This document shows positions 34,439 to 44,778 of a stretch of DNA of 64,000 nucleotides, piece by piece. Positions within the stretch are counted from its first letter, which is position 1. Every line of letters begins with the position of its first letter. Source of the stretch: Sistotremastrum niveocremeum HHB9708 (taxonomy: Eukaryota > Basidiomycota > Agaricomycetes > Sistotremastrales > Sistotremastraceae); NCBI GenBank assembly GCA_001630475.1, contig KV419420.1, forward strand, positions 62,001 to 126,000. The letters run 5' to 3'. Below the pieces are notes generated by a model. That model ran no database searches. It was given only the letters and a program-made list of their open reading frames with translations, and was not told the DNA's origin. The translations under genes were made by a program, and so were the position numbers.

Positions 34439-35382
34439 GACATGAGAGATTTCAACCTGACTCAGCTGAGGCATCTATGTGCTGAGAATTCTCTTCGATG
34501 GGGAGGTCCTCGTCGAGCACCTCTGATTGACACTCTTTGTCGATGGGTATGTGACGTCTCAAGTGTAGTATTCATCAGGTTCTCACGCTTCTGTCATGTA
34601 GCGTAAGGCTCAAGGTTGGACCGAACATCGCACGGATATAATCACGAAAGATACAGAAGGGGTTGCCCTTCTGCGGAGCGAGCATGCCGAATATCATCTT
34701 AAGAACATGACGAACTTTCGGCTTCGAAGACTCTGTCAAGCACGGGATCTTCCATCTGATGGCAACATTTCTCAGCTAGTGCAGCGTCTCCTTGATTGGG
34801 TAAATTTCCTGGCCTATTATCTGAGCCATTATCTTATTACGGACAGAAAAATACCAAAAAACCTTTCTTGAACCCCTATCTTACCGAGGAATACAACGCG
34901 ATGAGGAGTCCCCACCGATATCAGGCATTGTGGAACCTCGCCTCCTCTCGATTGCAGTCACTATGTGAGGATCTAGGCGTCCCATTTATCACAGATATCA
35001 GAATGACAATCCAGAATCTGATGAATTGGGTATGTACGCTATACCGACTGGGCACAACCCTTCTCACCATAAGCAGGGCGATGGAAACGTAACCAATCCT
35101 CATAACCGCGCTGAGTCAACATCCGGCCTACCGACGATCATTGAACCGAACGGACAATTTCCCGAGGCGCCGTTGCGAAAGACGGTAGAGAAACCCTCTC
35201 AAAAGCAAGTTCAACCCGCGGAGGAAGCTCTCAAACCCGCTTCAGAAAATACTTTGCGCAATGCCAAAACCCGTAATGCGCTGGAAAGATTGGGGAAAAA
35301 GCAGCTAAAAGCCCTTTGCAACGCCCACGGATTACCAAGCGATGGTCTCGTGCGCGATCTCGTTGACAGATTGGAGGCTTGG
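34439..35382 (+). other. Array of four SAP-like motif exons
   Basis: The motifs are LTQLRHLCAENSL (34456-34546 exon end), FRLRRLCQARDLPSDG (to 34800), SRLQSLCEDLGV (to 35030) and KKQLKALCNAHGLPSDG (to 35381). Each is followed by a Leu-rich helix ending in Trp. SAP motifs are about 35-residue helix-turn-helix DNA-binding units that favour AT-rich scaffold DNA. The identical exon end (Trp codon, then GTA) and phase 0 throughout imply exon duplication. Confidence 0.7.
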
Positions 35383-36370
35383 GTATGTTACAATCGTGTT
35401 CCGATTCTCTGATATGATTTTGATCTACATCGGGATAGCGTGCGACTATGAACTTCACAGACAAGGATGGAAAGGCTACCTCGAAAACAGTCATCTTAGG
35501 CACAAATACCTTAAACTATATCTGGGAAGATCAAGAACTCGTCTCCACACCATCCTGGATCGGACGTACACCGAAATTCCCCGGTACTGCGGCAGGCGGT
35601 TCTCTGAAGGCCGACGAATGGCGTAGTTTCTGCTCCATCTTCCTTGTCTTCTCTCTTGTTCGTCTGTGGAACGGCAAAGGCGGTCGATTCCCTGAACTTC
35701 TCACCAATTTCATGCATCTGGTGGCGGCAACGGAACTGGCATCGCTCCGTGCCGTCAGTCCTCAAAGCGTGCGCTTATATGAAAGTCATATTCGAGCATA
35801 TCTGCATGGGCACAGACAGCTCTTCCTAGATCAGAGATTTGTGCCGAACCAACACACAGCGCTCCATTTAGGACAGATGCTCCGCATGTTTGGCCCAGTT
35901 CATGCGTGGAGGACTTTCCCTTTCGAGAGATATAATGGGATGATGCAGTCTATTAACAATAACTCAAAGATTGGTAATTCCATGAGCGCTTATTTTGTTC
36001 TGGACGAACCTCTGACCGTCGACTAGGCGAAATTGCGTCCACTTTTATGAAGTATTTTTGTTGCCGAGCTAATTTGCGAGCCTTGTTTGCCGCGGTCGGT
36101 CCTTTGCCTGCAGCTTTTGATCCTGTGAAAGAGGCGTGTCGGAAACTGTTCGACACAGATATTCGTGGGACCTTTCTTAGCGAACTCACTGAACATAAGG
36201 AGTCGCAGAACGAGCAAGCTACTCAGGCGACTTCCCGGCCGGGAAAGCTTGAACCCGCAGAGCATGCATTGCTTGTTCAGGAACTCAATTTCAACAACGC
36301 GGATGCTGGGATTTCGACTCGATATACCTCTGAATTGAAGCCTGGACTCAAGACCCCTGAGAAGTACATT

Positions 36371-36885
36371 TAGGGTTTTAAGGTCCAGTCCATGTGACTG
36401 CAAAAAACCGCAGTTGCAGTCAGGTTGCGACTGGACCTGCAGTTGCGGTCTTTTGGATTTATGAAAATTAGGCAACTGGCAACTGCAGTTGTAACCAGTC
36501 GCAACCGTGGTCGCAACTGAGGACCCTTAAGGGTCCCCAAACAGGGTGGTCACAGGGTATTTGGGGTCTCAAGTGTGTCTTTATACCCTTGTTTTCATCA
36601 CATATTGCACTATATAGTGTTATTAAGTATTACTAGACACTATATGACCACTGATAAGACCCAAAAACAATATATAAATGAATAAAATAGTGGTTTTTAC
36701 CAGTTATGACCTCAGTTGCTGCCCATGACTGGTCAGCCAACTGGTCTTTTTATGACTGGTTGCTAGACCCTGCAACCAGTTGCAGCTGCCAGTCATGCAA
36801 AAATTGGGTCCGCAACCGGACCGGCAGTTGCCGGTCATGAGAAAAAGGGGCCAAGGTCCAGTCATGACTGGACCTTAAAACCCTA
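36371..36885. mobile_element. hAT-type MITE, family 1, 515 bp, in CACTA coding sequence
   Basis: The element begins TAGGGTTTTAAGGTCC and ends GGACCTTAAAACCCTA, perfect terminal inverted repeats. It is flanked by identical 8-bp duplications, AGTACATT (36363-36370 and 36886-36893). An 8-bp duplication with TAGGG ends is the hAT signature. The interior is dense in CAGTTG/CAACTG motifs near both ends and holds the palindrome GGACCCTTAAGGGTCC. It has no coding capacity. Removing it restores the CACTA frame. Confidence 0.92.
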
Positions 36886-37330
36886 AGTACATTTCGCCCA
36901 CCATCAAGACCCTCGATTATGTTGAGCAGCGGGGTGCGAGGCTGTATACGTCGACTAACTCACCTCGCAACAGCCTCGTTTGCTTCTCCAGTTCGTCCGG
37001 TCCCAGAGTTGGGAGCATTCATCGCCTTTTCAACCACACGCACTTCTCGCGAGCCTCTGTGCAAAAGGTGACGAGGACGTATGCTCTTGTGAAGCCGTTT
37101 CGAGAGTTGCATGGGGCTGAAGCAGAACTTGATCCTTACCGAAAATATCCATCCTTTGGGGGGAAATTATACGAGGATCAATTCGATGGCTTGTTGCTCA
37201 TTTCTATCAATGACATTCGTTGTCACTGCGCGTCTGCCCCTGTATCGCGCCAAGAGATCCTTCCGAATAGTCTACCAGGCTCACAGCTCCGCTGGATATT
37301 ACCATTGGATAGGGTAAGTGGTTCTTTATA

Positions 37331-38173
37331 AGTCCCGCCCCCCAGGAAGAGACGTTCATTGCTGTTTACAAGGACGGATCCCTTCTAAGAGAAGACTAGC
37401 GCGTGAACTCTGTGCAGAAAGATCGATTCGCGCCTGTTCGTGCTCATCAAGACAGCCGATGGGCCGTAAAGAGTGAGACATACGATGTTCGAGACAGATA
37501 CTCAGGGTCGCGGCAGAATAATAGTATGTTTATATCTAACACATACTCGGATACATGACAATATATGCTGCATGCTGTAATGACTAGACGCGGCGCCGGT
37601 AATTTGACAAAGTATCTGGGCGCAGTAACTCGAGGTTGGGAGATACTAGTAGTAGAGGTTGACGATCACGATGTTCAATCGGTTGCGTATTTGACTGTGT
37701 GCGCTCTTATTTTGACATAAGAGATGATACACATTGAAGAAGACGGAATGAGACAGTTCAATGATATCTCTTCCTTGAGGTCATCAGTACTGCCGAAATC
37801 TTGAACGCTGTGTTTTTCTATGATTCGGTTATGGGCGGCTATTTGGTTTCCTGCGAATCGATCCTTGAGAACCTGGTAGACATCTGGGTCGCCAACAGAC
37901 GATACGATATTTCACACGGGTGTATAACGCTATAGAGTGACATCGGTCCCCGAGGGCCATTTCCTGATGTATAGTATATATTAAATAAGAGGCCCACTAC
38001 AAATATGAAACTCTGAGCTCGTTGTGGTGTATTCGTATTGGGATGACAGTATGATTATTCGCCTTCTCTGGCCTCATAAGTCAATAAAATCAGGGGTGCA
38101 CTGGTAGCATGTTAAAAGAGATATCGCCCAGAATGTAATAATCTCACCGCGTGCGGCAACAGCGATAACGATC
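37331..38173. other. Flank of the CACTA copy, no supported gene
   Basis: Frames are interrupted and no family is recognised. The 3' end of the CACTA copy should lie here, but I found no matching terminus. Confidence 0.4.
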
Positions 38174-38845
38174 TTATATTCTGCAAAGGGGAGGCAGAAG
38201 ACCTTCAACGTGGAATCGAGGCTGTAGATAGCAAAGATGCTCGATCGTAAGGTGGTTGGAGCATGGGCAATAGCCCGAGGTTTGCTGGACGGCCGTCTCA
38301 AGCGAGTTTTCGTGTAAAGAGGTGTGACAAGGCTGCGAGAAGCGGAGCTCAAGGATGATTGTTGTTGGTACATGAGACAAACAGAGGTATAGTGACGCCA
38401 ACATGACAATTGCAAGGATAATGTAGGCGCTGAGGGATTCGGAGAGCCTGGGGCGTATAGGTGGGTCGAGGGTATGATCTCGAAGGACAGATTCACGCTT
38501 CTTGAGTTCCACAGCATCAAGCCCCGCAGTCGCTTGACCGCTGTACTGTGTCCCCCAAAATTGCTAATCATGAAACGGTTATTGTTGCGAGCAGGATCGT
38601 AGCAATAATTGAGACGTACGTCGTGTAGTCGCTGGGCAAGAGATTGCGACTTAGATACTTCTTTCAAGCGTCCTATGAGATCTTTGAACCTGAAGCTAGC
38701 ACGTGGATGTGACTGATCACCCACCGTCGTTAGTGACGGGCTTGTCGTTGATATCGACACGCCGGCGACGTTCATGAGCCTGAGACTTGTGAGCGGAATC
38801 GGAGTCGGACTCCGGAGTGCACAGCCAAGGAAGCGGGGCAGCCAT
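38174..38845 (-). CDS. Putative tail-anchored or single-pass protein
   Basis: Minus strand. ATG 38845 opens MAAPLPWLCTPESDSDSAHK with a basic HERRRRVD. A helical segment follows (FKDLIGRLKEVSKSQSLAQR), then after a GTACGT...TAG intron QFWGTQYSGQATAGLDAVEL and KKRESVLRDHT. A hydrophobic stretch, LSAYIILAIVMLASLYLCL, follows. The order charged, helical, then membrane recalls tail-anchored proteins such as SNARE-like or docking factors, but I could not match a family. The first junction, near 38728, has no clean in-phase solution, and the sequence after the membrane segment may be read-through into 3' sequence. Two copies of the 11-bp motif described elsewhere lie 110-142 bp upstream. Confidence 0.42.
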
Positions 38846-39311
38846 GATGAAGTGCAGACGAGAGTGCGGAACACGATTATGAAGGGTGAGCTACTCTTTA
38901 TGCCTCTCCCCAGACGTCAATTGATGCCATACAGACCACCGCCACGACCAATTATCCGAATTCCCAAACGGAGACAGCCGAATTCCCATAAATGAACACA
39001 TCATGGTGGTCCAACATTTACCTGCGGATCAGCTTGTTCATCATCAGTGCTGCGGCCTTGCGCAGAAACAGCCAATTTAAATTCCAAGCTTTCTTCCAGA
39101 CGTATGGCCATTTCTTCAGAATATGTCCACTGCATCAGTCCCCCAGGCGACATCGAAGGAGAAGTCCTCCCGGAAATCCCGAGTCTTTGTCCATGGGAGC
39201 GGCAAACTATCGCGAGTTCCATGGGCTGCGGGGTCAGAGGAGTTAGTGTGTTTCCTCCGCGTATGATTGAGTCTGCTGACTTACGTCTTTCCCTTTCTCA
39301 GAGACACTGCC
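38846..39311. other. Divergent intergenic region with two GCCGAATT-type sites
   Basis: This is the shared upstream region of the minus gene at 38845 and the plus gene at 39312. It holds TCCGAATTCCC at 38955-38965 and GCCGAATTCCC at 38977-38987. Confidence 0.55.
38955..38987. promoter_or_regulatory. Two GCCGAATTNCC-type sites
   Basis: The copies TCCGAATTCCC (38955-38965) and GCCGAATTCCC (38977-38987) are direct repeats 22 bp apart, about two helical turns, upstream of ATG 38845 on the minus strand. Confidence 0.45.
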
Positions 39312-40951
39312 ATGGCTCGACGCCTTACTATCCCGCAGACCCTTCGTGCCACCAGAGCTCATGATGCTCCATTCTCTCCAACAGTCCGAGATCGTGAAGC
39401 TCCATCATCCCCGTACCAACTTTCGAACAGTCGGAATCTACGAGCATTGTCGTCCCCTCGATCATTTAGTGTGGAGTCCAAAGACATTGAAGAAACTTCA
39501 GGGTTCCCGGAGCGTCTTGTAAGGAATACTTCATTAATCGTCCTGTGTGATGAACTGATCGAGATCCCCGGGGTAGGCTTCTCAGAAATCGCTGGAAAAG
39601 CATTCTACCGTGCATGTCGAAGAAGGAGAACAGGTTTCCGTTCAATTTGCCCTGGGACTTAATTCGTTGCCCTCGGCCTATACCATTGCATGGTATGCTT
39701 AAAACGTTGCTCTTCAGTGTGTTCTTTCCTGATGTCACTTGATAGTCGAATGCACAAAGACGGTTCTCACCTTGTACTCCGAATCGCTGCGGGGCAAATG
39801 GAACTTTTGTAAGTCATCATGATTGTCCTGAATGCCGAGCTTTGTGGATTAAGACTAGGGTTTTAAAGTCCGGTCACGACTGGACTTTTTCCGTTTTTGC
39901 CCATGACTGGCAACTGCCGGTCCGGTTGCCTGCCAAAAATTTGGGCAACTGGCAACAGGACTGCAGTTGCGGTCCAGCAACCAGTTGCCAAAAAGACCAG
40001 TTGCTTGACCAGTCATGGCCATGACCTGAGGTCACAACTGGTCTAAATCATTATTTTAATCAATTATATATTGCTTTTAGGTCTTATTAGTGGTCATATA
40101 GTGTCTAGTAACACATAGGAACACTATATAATACAATATATGATGAATATATGGCCATAAATACCCACTTGACACCCAAAATACCCAGGGTATGCCCTTT
40201 CCCAGGACCCTTAAGGGTCCTCAGTCACNNNNNNNNNNNNNNNNNNNNNNNNNNNNNNNNNNNNNNNNNNNNNNNNNNNNNNNNNNNNNNNNNNNNNNNN
40301 NNNNNNNNNNNNNNNNNNNNNNNNNNNNNNNNNNNNNNNNNNNNNNNNNNNNNNNNNNNNNNNNNNNNNNNNNNNNNNNNNNNNNNNNNNNNNNNNNNNN
40401 NNNNNNNNNNNNNNNNNNNNNNNNGACGGCTTCTTGACGTCAGACGCCAAGCAATGTCTTCTATCTCTGGTCATCCGTTTGGCGAATCTCGACATGCAAC
40501 TCCCACACCCACCTTCCAGGCCGGAGAGCGTGTTTCCGTCCCTCCAGACGGCCCAACTTCGCCCGCTTTCATTATCGTGGATCCAAGGTTCCCAGAACGA
40601 GCGGATCCTAAGCCTTTTACTCGGACATACAAGAACATAAAGCAACATCAAAAGCAGACGTACACCGTCTGGAGAGAAAACGGAGCGCAGGCTTTAGCAG
40701 CGGCCATCCGAGCGAAGCGTATAGGCCCGCGTGTAGATGGTGCACAGCCGGGTGATTTGTACGAAATCAACTATGGGGAGAGTCCAGCCCTATGGGCAAT
40801 GCATAGCGACGAATGGTGTAGCATATCGATTTCGGATCAGCATCCAGTCCTCGGACAGTACGTCCTTCACTACAGGCTGGACGGCACGGGACCGTCCTGG
40901 GTTTTGCGCGAGACTCTGCAGAAGTATGAAAGGAAATCCGGGGGTAAATGA
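39312..40951 (+). CDS. Unknown protein, family A (paralogue of 23914 gene), MITE in intron 3
   Basis: The exons are 39312-39518, 39586-39692, 39746-39808 and 40444-40951, in phase, giving 294 aa. Intron 3 (39809-40443) is 635 nt as assembled, because it contains a hAT-type MITE and a 196-nt run of N; without the insertion it would be about 60-70 nt. The C-terminal domain repeats the pattern of the 23914-24800 product: GDLYEINYGESPALW, SDEWCSISISDQHPVLGQY and SWVLRETLQKY. The N-terminus is Ser/Arg/Pro-rich, then beta-rich (STVHVEEGEQVSVQFALG, DGSHLVLRIAAGQMEL). No named domain is recognised. The coding sequence looks intact despite the insertion. Confidence 0.75.
39856..40424. mobile_element. 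hAT-type MITE, family 1, right end inside assembly gap
   Basis: It starts TAGGGTTTTAAAGTCC after ATTAAGAC (39848-39855). The interior matches the copies at 36371 and 57535, including the palindrome GGACCCTTAAGGGTCC just before the N run. The three bases after the gap, GAC, equal the last three of ATTAAGAC, as expected if the right-hand 8-bp duplication ends there. The orientation is opposite to that of the other two copies. Confidence 0.85.
40229..40424. other. Assembly gap (196 N)
   Basis: A run of N replaces the distal part of the MITE in intron 3 of the 39312 gene. A repeat that collapses or cannot be bridged is the likely cause. No coding sequence is lost, because both flanking exons are complete. 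Confidence 0.95.
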
Positions 40952-41443
40952 GACCAACTATGCGAAGCGCGATGCGGTACGGTCAAATATATATAGGACG
41001 CCCTCACGAATTATAGCAATCATGTCATCAGACACCTCGTGAATATTTATGTTTTGGTCGGCTGATTACAATTAATTTAAGAACTATTTTTCATGCGGAA
41101 AGCTATGAGAAATACGGTGATATAGTCTAGGCGGCGGATGTGTAGGTTCAAGAGCGTTGTCATATATAGGAAATATTCCTTCTGATTCCAAGGCGTTTTG
41201 ACACCACGGTACGTCAGATTGAGTGACGATGACAGGTTTTCCTGTTGAGTCGATCTCGCGATGTGACAACCGTCGGAATGGATCATGGATGGGCCTTGAA
41301 TCGTTTCCTCGTTCTTGATCATGCAATCCGGTAACTGTGCCTTTGTCCCATCGTCGCGAAGCGAGGCTCTTATAATTATCCCTCTTCTATCACCATGATT
41401 TCCAATTGATTTTATCAATATATTTTTGTTACCACTTTGGGTT
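40952..41443. other. Intergenic, no supported gene
   Basis: Overlapping minus-strand frames at 41077-41478 and 41084-41326 have no family match and no clear splice sites. A TATATATAG at 40988-40996 is the only notable short motif. Confidence 0.4.
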
Positions 41444-42396
41444 TCAGACAATATATAAGTGATCGATGGACTCCACAACCAATTTTACAAGAGGTAGCAA
41501 ATGATGATAAATACATTGAGGACTGGTGTTATGGACTTGAGTTCAAAATAGGTAGACTGGAAAAGATTGAAGTACCTGTCATGATGCAGAAGCACAGAAG
41601 AGCAGATTGAGGGACTCTGATCGAGCTTTCGAGTTGATGAGACAGCCTGAACTTCAACTGCTCGAGTTCCTCTTTGATTTTTTGGATTTCGTAGGGTAGA
41701 CTACTGCCCAAAGACGATATCATCAGATGCGGTACGGTGACGGAAATGCCAACATACGAATAATGGTCGAGGACAATCGGGGATTGACATCCTCTGAAGT
41801 TAGAGAGTTTTTGAGTACTCTGATGTAGAACTTCAAAGCCAATCTAAACATACCGGGAGTCTCTGTGTAATCCAGAGGGAGGCGAGGGCCGTGGGCTTGA
41901 GACGGGGAATCCTGAACTGTCAGAAGAGAGATATTCGGCGACCTGGGGTTGGAGTCTATATAGCAGGGATTGAACGACTAACGCAGGACTTGATAGCGCG
42001 GTAGACTTACTCATGCATACAAGAGATCACATCTCGGATGGACTCCTGAATCCTTCGAGAGGAAATCTCATAACCAGCCACATCATCATTCAGTCTCATA
42101 AGCGCTGATCGTGCATCTTCTAGAGCCTCGAGATAGCCTCGATCAGGCTGTGGTACGTCCGCGAGACCCACGGAAAAGGAAGTCGAGGAAGTCAGAGGAA
42201 CAACATCTGGCATGGGAAACGGTGTGGGGACCAACTCCGGAAGTGTACCGGATAGCGGGCTCGAGGGAGTTGACGAGACACTCGTACCAGCATCCCATGG
42301 GGTCGGTGGACGAATGAAGAGAGGTTTGGGCAAGGGACGAGGTCGTCGGCGAGTGACTGGATCAATGGGGCTGTAACAAGGGGGTGGGTTGGACAT
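41444..42396 (-). CDS. Proline-rich coiled-coil protein of unknown function
   Basis: Five exons (42396-42011, 41955-41854, 41793-41758, 41703-41576, 41535-41444) join in phase (247 aa). The N-terminal 70 residues are Pro/Arg/Ser-rich (RRRPRPLPKPLFIRPPTPW). Two helical blocks follow: YLEALEDARSALMRLNDDVA and, after splicing, YEIQKIKEELEQLKFRLSHQ. The C-terminus is hydrophobic (SALLCFCIMT, then LPLVKLVVE). No family is recognised. Four consistent splice junctions in about 950 bp make this a credible gene even though each exon is short. A near match to the 11-bp motif, ACCGAATTGCC, lies 182 bp upstream of the ATG. Confidence 0.62.
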
Positions 42397-43558
42397 GGAT
42401 GCACAAGAATTGACGGCCACTTGCCAATTGTTACGTCGAACGAGAGGTATAAGTAGGTATGGAGCCAACAAAGGGGACCTACGGACGAGGGCTGAGCATC
42501 ACCTTGACCATGGATGCAAGGGACCTCGTTCGGCGCTTGATCGCACGTTGACTGGAGCGTCCCTAAGCGGTTCGCGAACCGAATTGCCTTTTGAGATCAC
42601 TGCGTCTGCCAATTGCCGATTTGCCGATTTGCTTCGTTTGTAACAACGTTAACGAGGGTTTCAGGACTCGGAATCCGCATTCACCCAACGAAAACGGCAG
42701 TTCGGAACCTCTGCGACAATGTAAGGCTCCCGCAGCCGATCATTGCAAGCAGCCTTTTGTTGATCGGTTGAATGTGCTATCCCTCACGGTGTCATCTCGG
42801 AGTTAACGGTGATGACACAGTAACATTGACCAACTAGATTGCCGAACCGAGATCTTGTCCGTCATCGAGTACCCCGCCTCCACCGTATTAAGATTCGTGC
42901 CCGTATTCACGCAATTGGCTCGAAAGTCTTCAGACAGAAAAGGGAAGGGTTACTATCTAGGGAATCTCCTCCGTTCAAAAGGAGAACTACCTGGAAACAT
43001 TCGGACGATTCAGGGTGACGGCCAGAGTTTTCGGGCAGGATTGAGTGCGTGCATCCTTTTGTGAATGGGCTTGAGGGATTGAGATAGAGGTGCCGAGAAA
43101 TGGTGCCCTGTCGAGATACCGATTATCGTCGACTAGCCATCCGGCGCTGTTAGGTCAGAGCTATATCTAACTGACGTATAATAGCACACCCCTTAGCACA
43201 ATCACGTCTGCAGTATCGTCCAGCTTTCGATCATTCCTGACTCTAACACTATTAGAACTAATATTATCATTAACGTTAATGTTGGTGGTTATGAGATTTG
43301 CTTCCGTGAAGATTTGATCGGACACGGTGGAGGGATTGGACTGGTGTCGAATCGCTTGGGGTGAATATCACTGGGAACACAAGAAACCCGTTCCCTCGTC
43401 CAAAGGGATATGTGTACGTGCATACTATACCAGAATGGCTTTCATGAACATACATGTATACGAGCAATGGTGCATGATCTAATATTTTCTTGTTTATTGG
43501 GAACATAATTTATATCAAGGCCGGCAACATGCGGTCGAGATGAAGGCTATGCCATTAT
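42397..43558. other. Intergenic, no supported gene
   Basis: The region contains ACCGAATTGCC at 42578-42588 and nearby GCCGATTTGCCGATTTGC. Palindrome-like TTAACGTTAAT occurs near 43270. Open frames (42855-43064 plus, 43276-43506 minus) lack family or splice support. Confidence 0.4.
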
Positions 43559-44476
43559 TCAAGTGTGTCCCTCCTCACGCCTCTGAATTATACTTTGTTC
43601 GAAACCTTCGCGCTGAAGATGCATGTTTTGGCTTCGGGTGGAGGAGACACTTGAGCGTCGAGATCGGGTGGGAAGAGACGAAGGAGGGCCAGTGATGCCA
43701 TCAAAGGTCGTATGCTGTTCCACCGTTGAAGTAACAATGCGCCTTTGCGATAACGTGTCAGCTGCAGAGACACGCCTCTGAGAGATGACAAATGCCACTG
43801 ACGTTGTGCTATGCTCTTGAACACTCCTAGATGCTGCTGAAAGCATCGCCTAAATGGGAGACTCAGTGGTTGAACATGCGATGTGATGAAAAGACAGACC
43901 GGATCGTTCATTGACCTCACCGACTGCTGAGCCGACGAGTGACCAGCTGAGGCGTTTTCTAATAAATGGGGACGTTTGCGGCTTGACTTGGGAGGGTCTG
44001 CAAATGCGGAAGGGGGCACAGGTTTTGATTGCGCCGTATCAAAGTAATATCCAACCAAGTCAACTGCACTAAAATCGCATTCAATGATTTACTGCATCGA
44101 GCCGGATGAGAAGACAGCACGAACTTTTTGGAGGCTTCGAAGCGAATCTTCTCTCCTGGACTGAAAACAAGGTTCAATGGAGCACTCCAACTCCTCTGAA
44201 AGAGAAATCAGCACTGGGAAGAGAAAAAAGGAGACAGTATCGCACATCGTTGGGGCTCAACCAGCACAGAGTTGCTTCTCGGAATGTGGGTTCCGCTTCG
44301 GAGAGATCTTCGTGGCGAAGTATTAGAGTTGTATGATCAAGCTCAGTCAAGAACTTCGTCGAAATGCACGCATTGGTAACGTGCAAACTAAATTCGATCA
44401 CGAGATCTTCCGGCTGACCAGCCTTGGCGGTGAACGACCAGGAAGCAATGGGTGTGTGTGTGGATTGTGCAGCCAT
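43559..44476 (-). CDS. Nucleoplasmin-like (NPL) domain protein without FKBP domain
   Basis: Exons 44476-44246, 44195-44093, 44063-43921 and 43849-43559 are in phase (255 aa). The first 115 residues match the nucleoplasmin-like fold found at the N-terminus of fungal FKBP39/Fpr3-type proteins: SWSFTAKAGQPEDLVIEF, SLHVTNA, TTLILRHED, ATLCWLSPND, PLNLVFSPGEKIRFEASKKF and IDLVGYYF. This becomes visible only after splicing. The rest is disordered, Ser/Arg-rich and basic (KSSRKRPH, TRSRRSSVSSTRSQ), suggesting nuclear targeting. There is no FKBP domain, unlike the usual fungal architecture. NPL domains assemble as pentamers and act as histone chaperones. A histone-chaperone-like role is inferred from the fold. 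It is divergently transcribed from the WD40 gene at 44779. Confidence 0.72.
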
Positions 44477-44667
44477 CGAGAGTCGCAAGATAACAGAAGT
44501 TGAGATGTTTGGAGGGTCTTTATACGTCTGGACCAAACCGATGCAATCCGCTTTCGCATTCTAGTCGTGGACTGGCGTTACACAGCCTCCCCAGAGCGCT
44601 AACCGAGCCCGTTCACCGTCAAAGCCGAAGAGGAAATTCAGACTCCGCTTTTCGGTCAGGTGACCCT

Positions 44668-44708
44668 GCCGAATTACCTTTCCGGGCGAGTTGAAAAGGT
44701 AATTCGGC
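44668..44708. promoter_or_regulatory. Inverted pair of GCCGAATTACC sites in a divergent promoter
   Basis: GCCGAATTACC at 44668-44678 and GGTAATTCGGC at 44698-44708 are perfect inverted copies extending to GCCGAATTACCTTT. They lie in the 302-bp region between ATG 44476 (minus) and ATG 44779 (plus), 71-111 bp from the plus gene. Confidence 0.6.
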
Positions 44709-44778
44709 ACAAACCTGCTTAACCGAAGTTAAAAACAACGATGCCCGTGAGGTGCGCGTCGCGAGATATCTGACCTCT

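Larger units (their letters stand above)
33980..37330 (+). mobile_element. CACTA/Tnp2-like element copy, 5'-truncated, with SAP-like exon array and nested MITE
   Basis: Homology to the 10022-13928 transposase starts at about 33990 (GAHETAGVSSHTSSLCC) and lacks everything upstream, including the Tnp2 core. It continues WSELLRLKYWDPTRFMVIDT and then four exons, each with a SAP-like motif and each ending in TGG followed by a GTA donor (donors near 34547, 34801, 35031 and 35382). The C-terminal region follows: SLKADEWRSFCSIFLVF, HTALHLGQMLRMFGP and AWRTFPFERYNG. All introns checked are phase 0 or consistent, and I saw no stop before the MITE at 36371-36885. Beyond the MITE the frame resumes (SPTIKTLDYVEQ) and runs to about 37330. 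The copy cannot encode a full transposase. Confidence 0.83.

Noticed and set aside
40151-40951. Continuous frame running through the N block into the 39312 gene
   Set aside because: Its first part is MITE sequence and N. The real exon starts at 40444 after a CAG acceptor.
41077-41478. Minus-strand 133-codon frame
   Set aside because: It overlaps another open frame of equal length, shows no domain, and the neighbouring gene ends within it at 41444 in a different frame.
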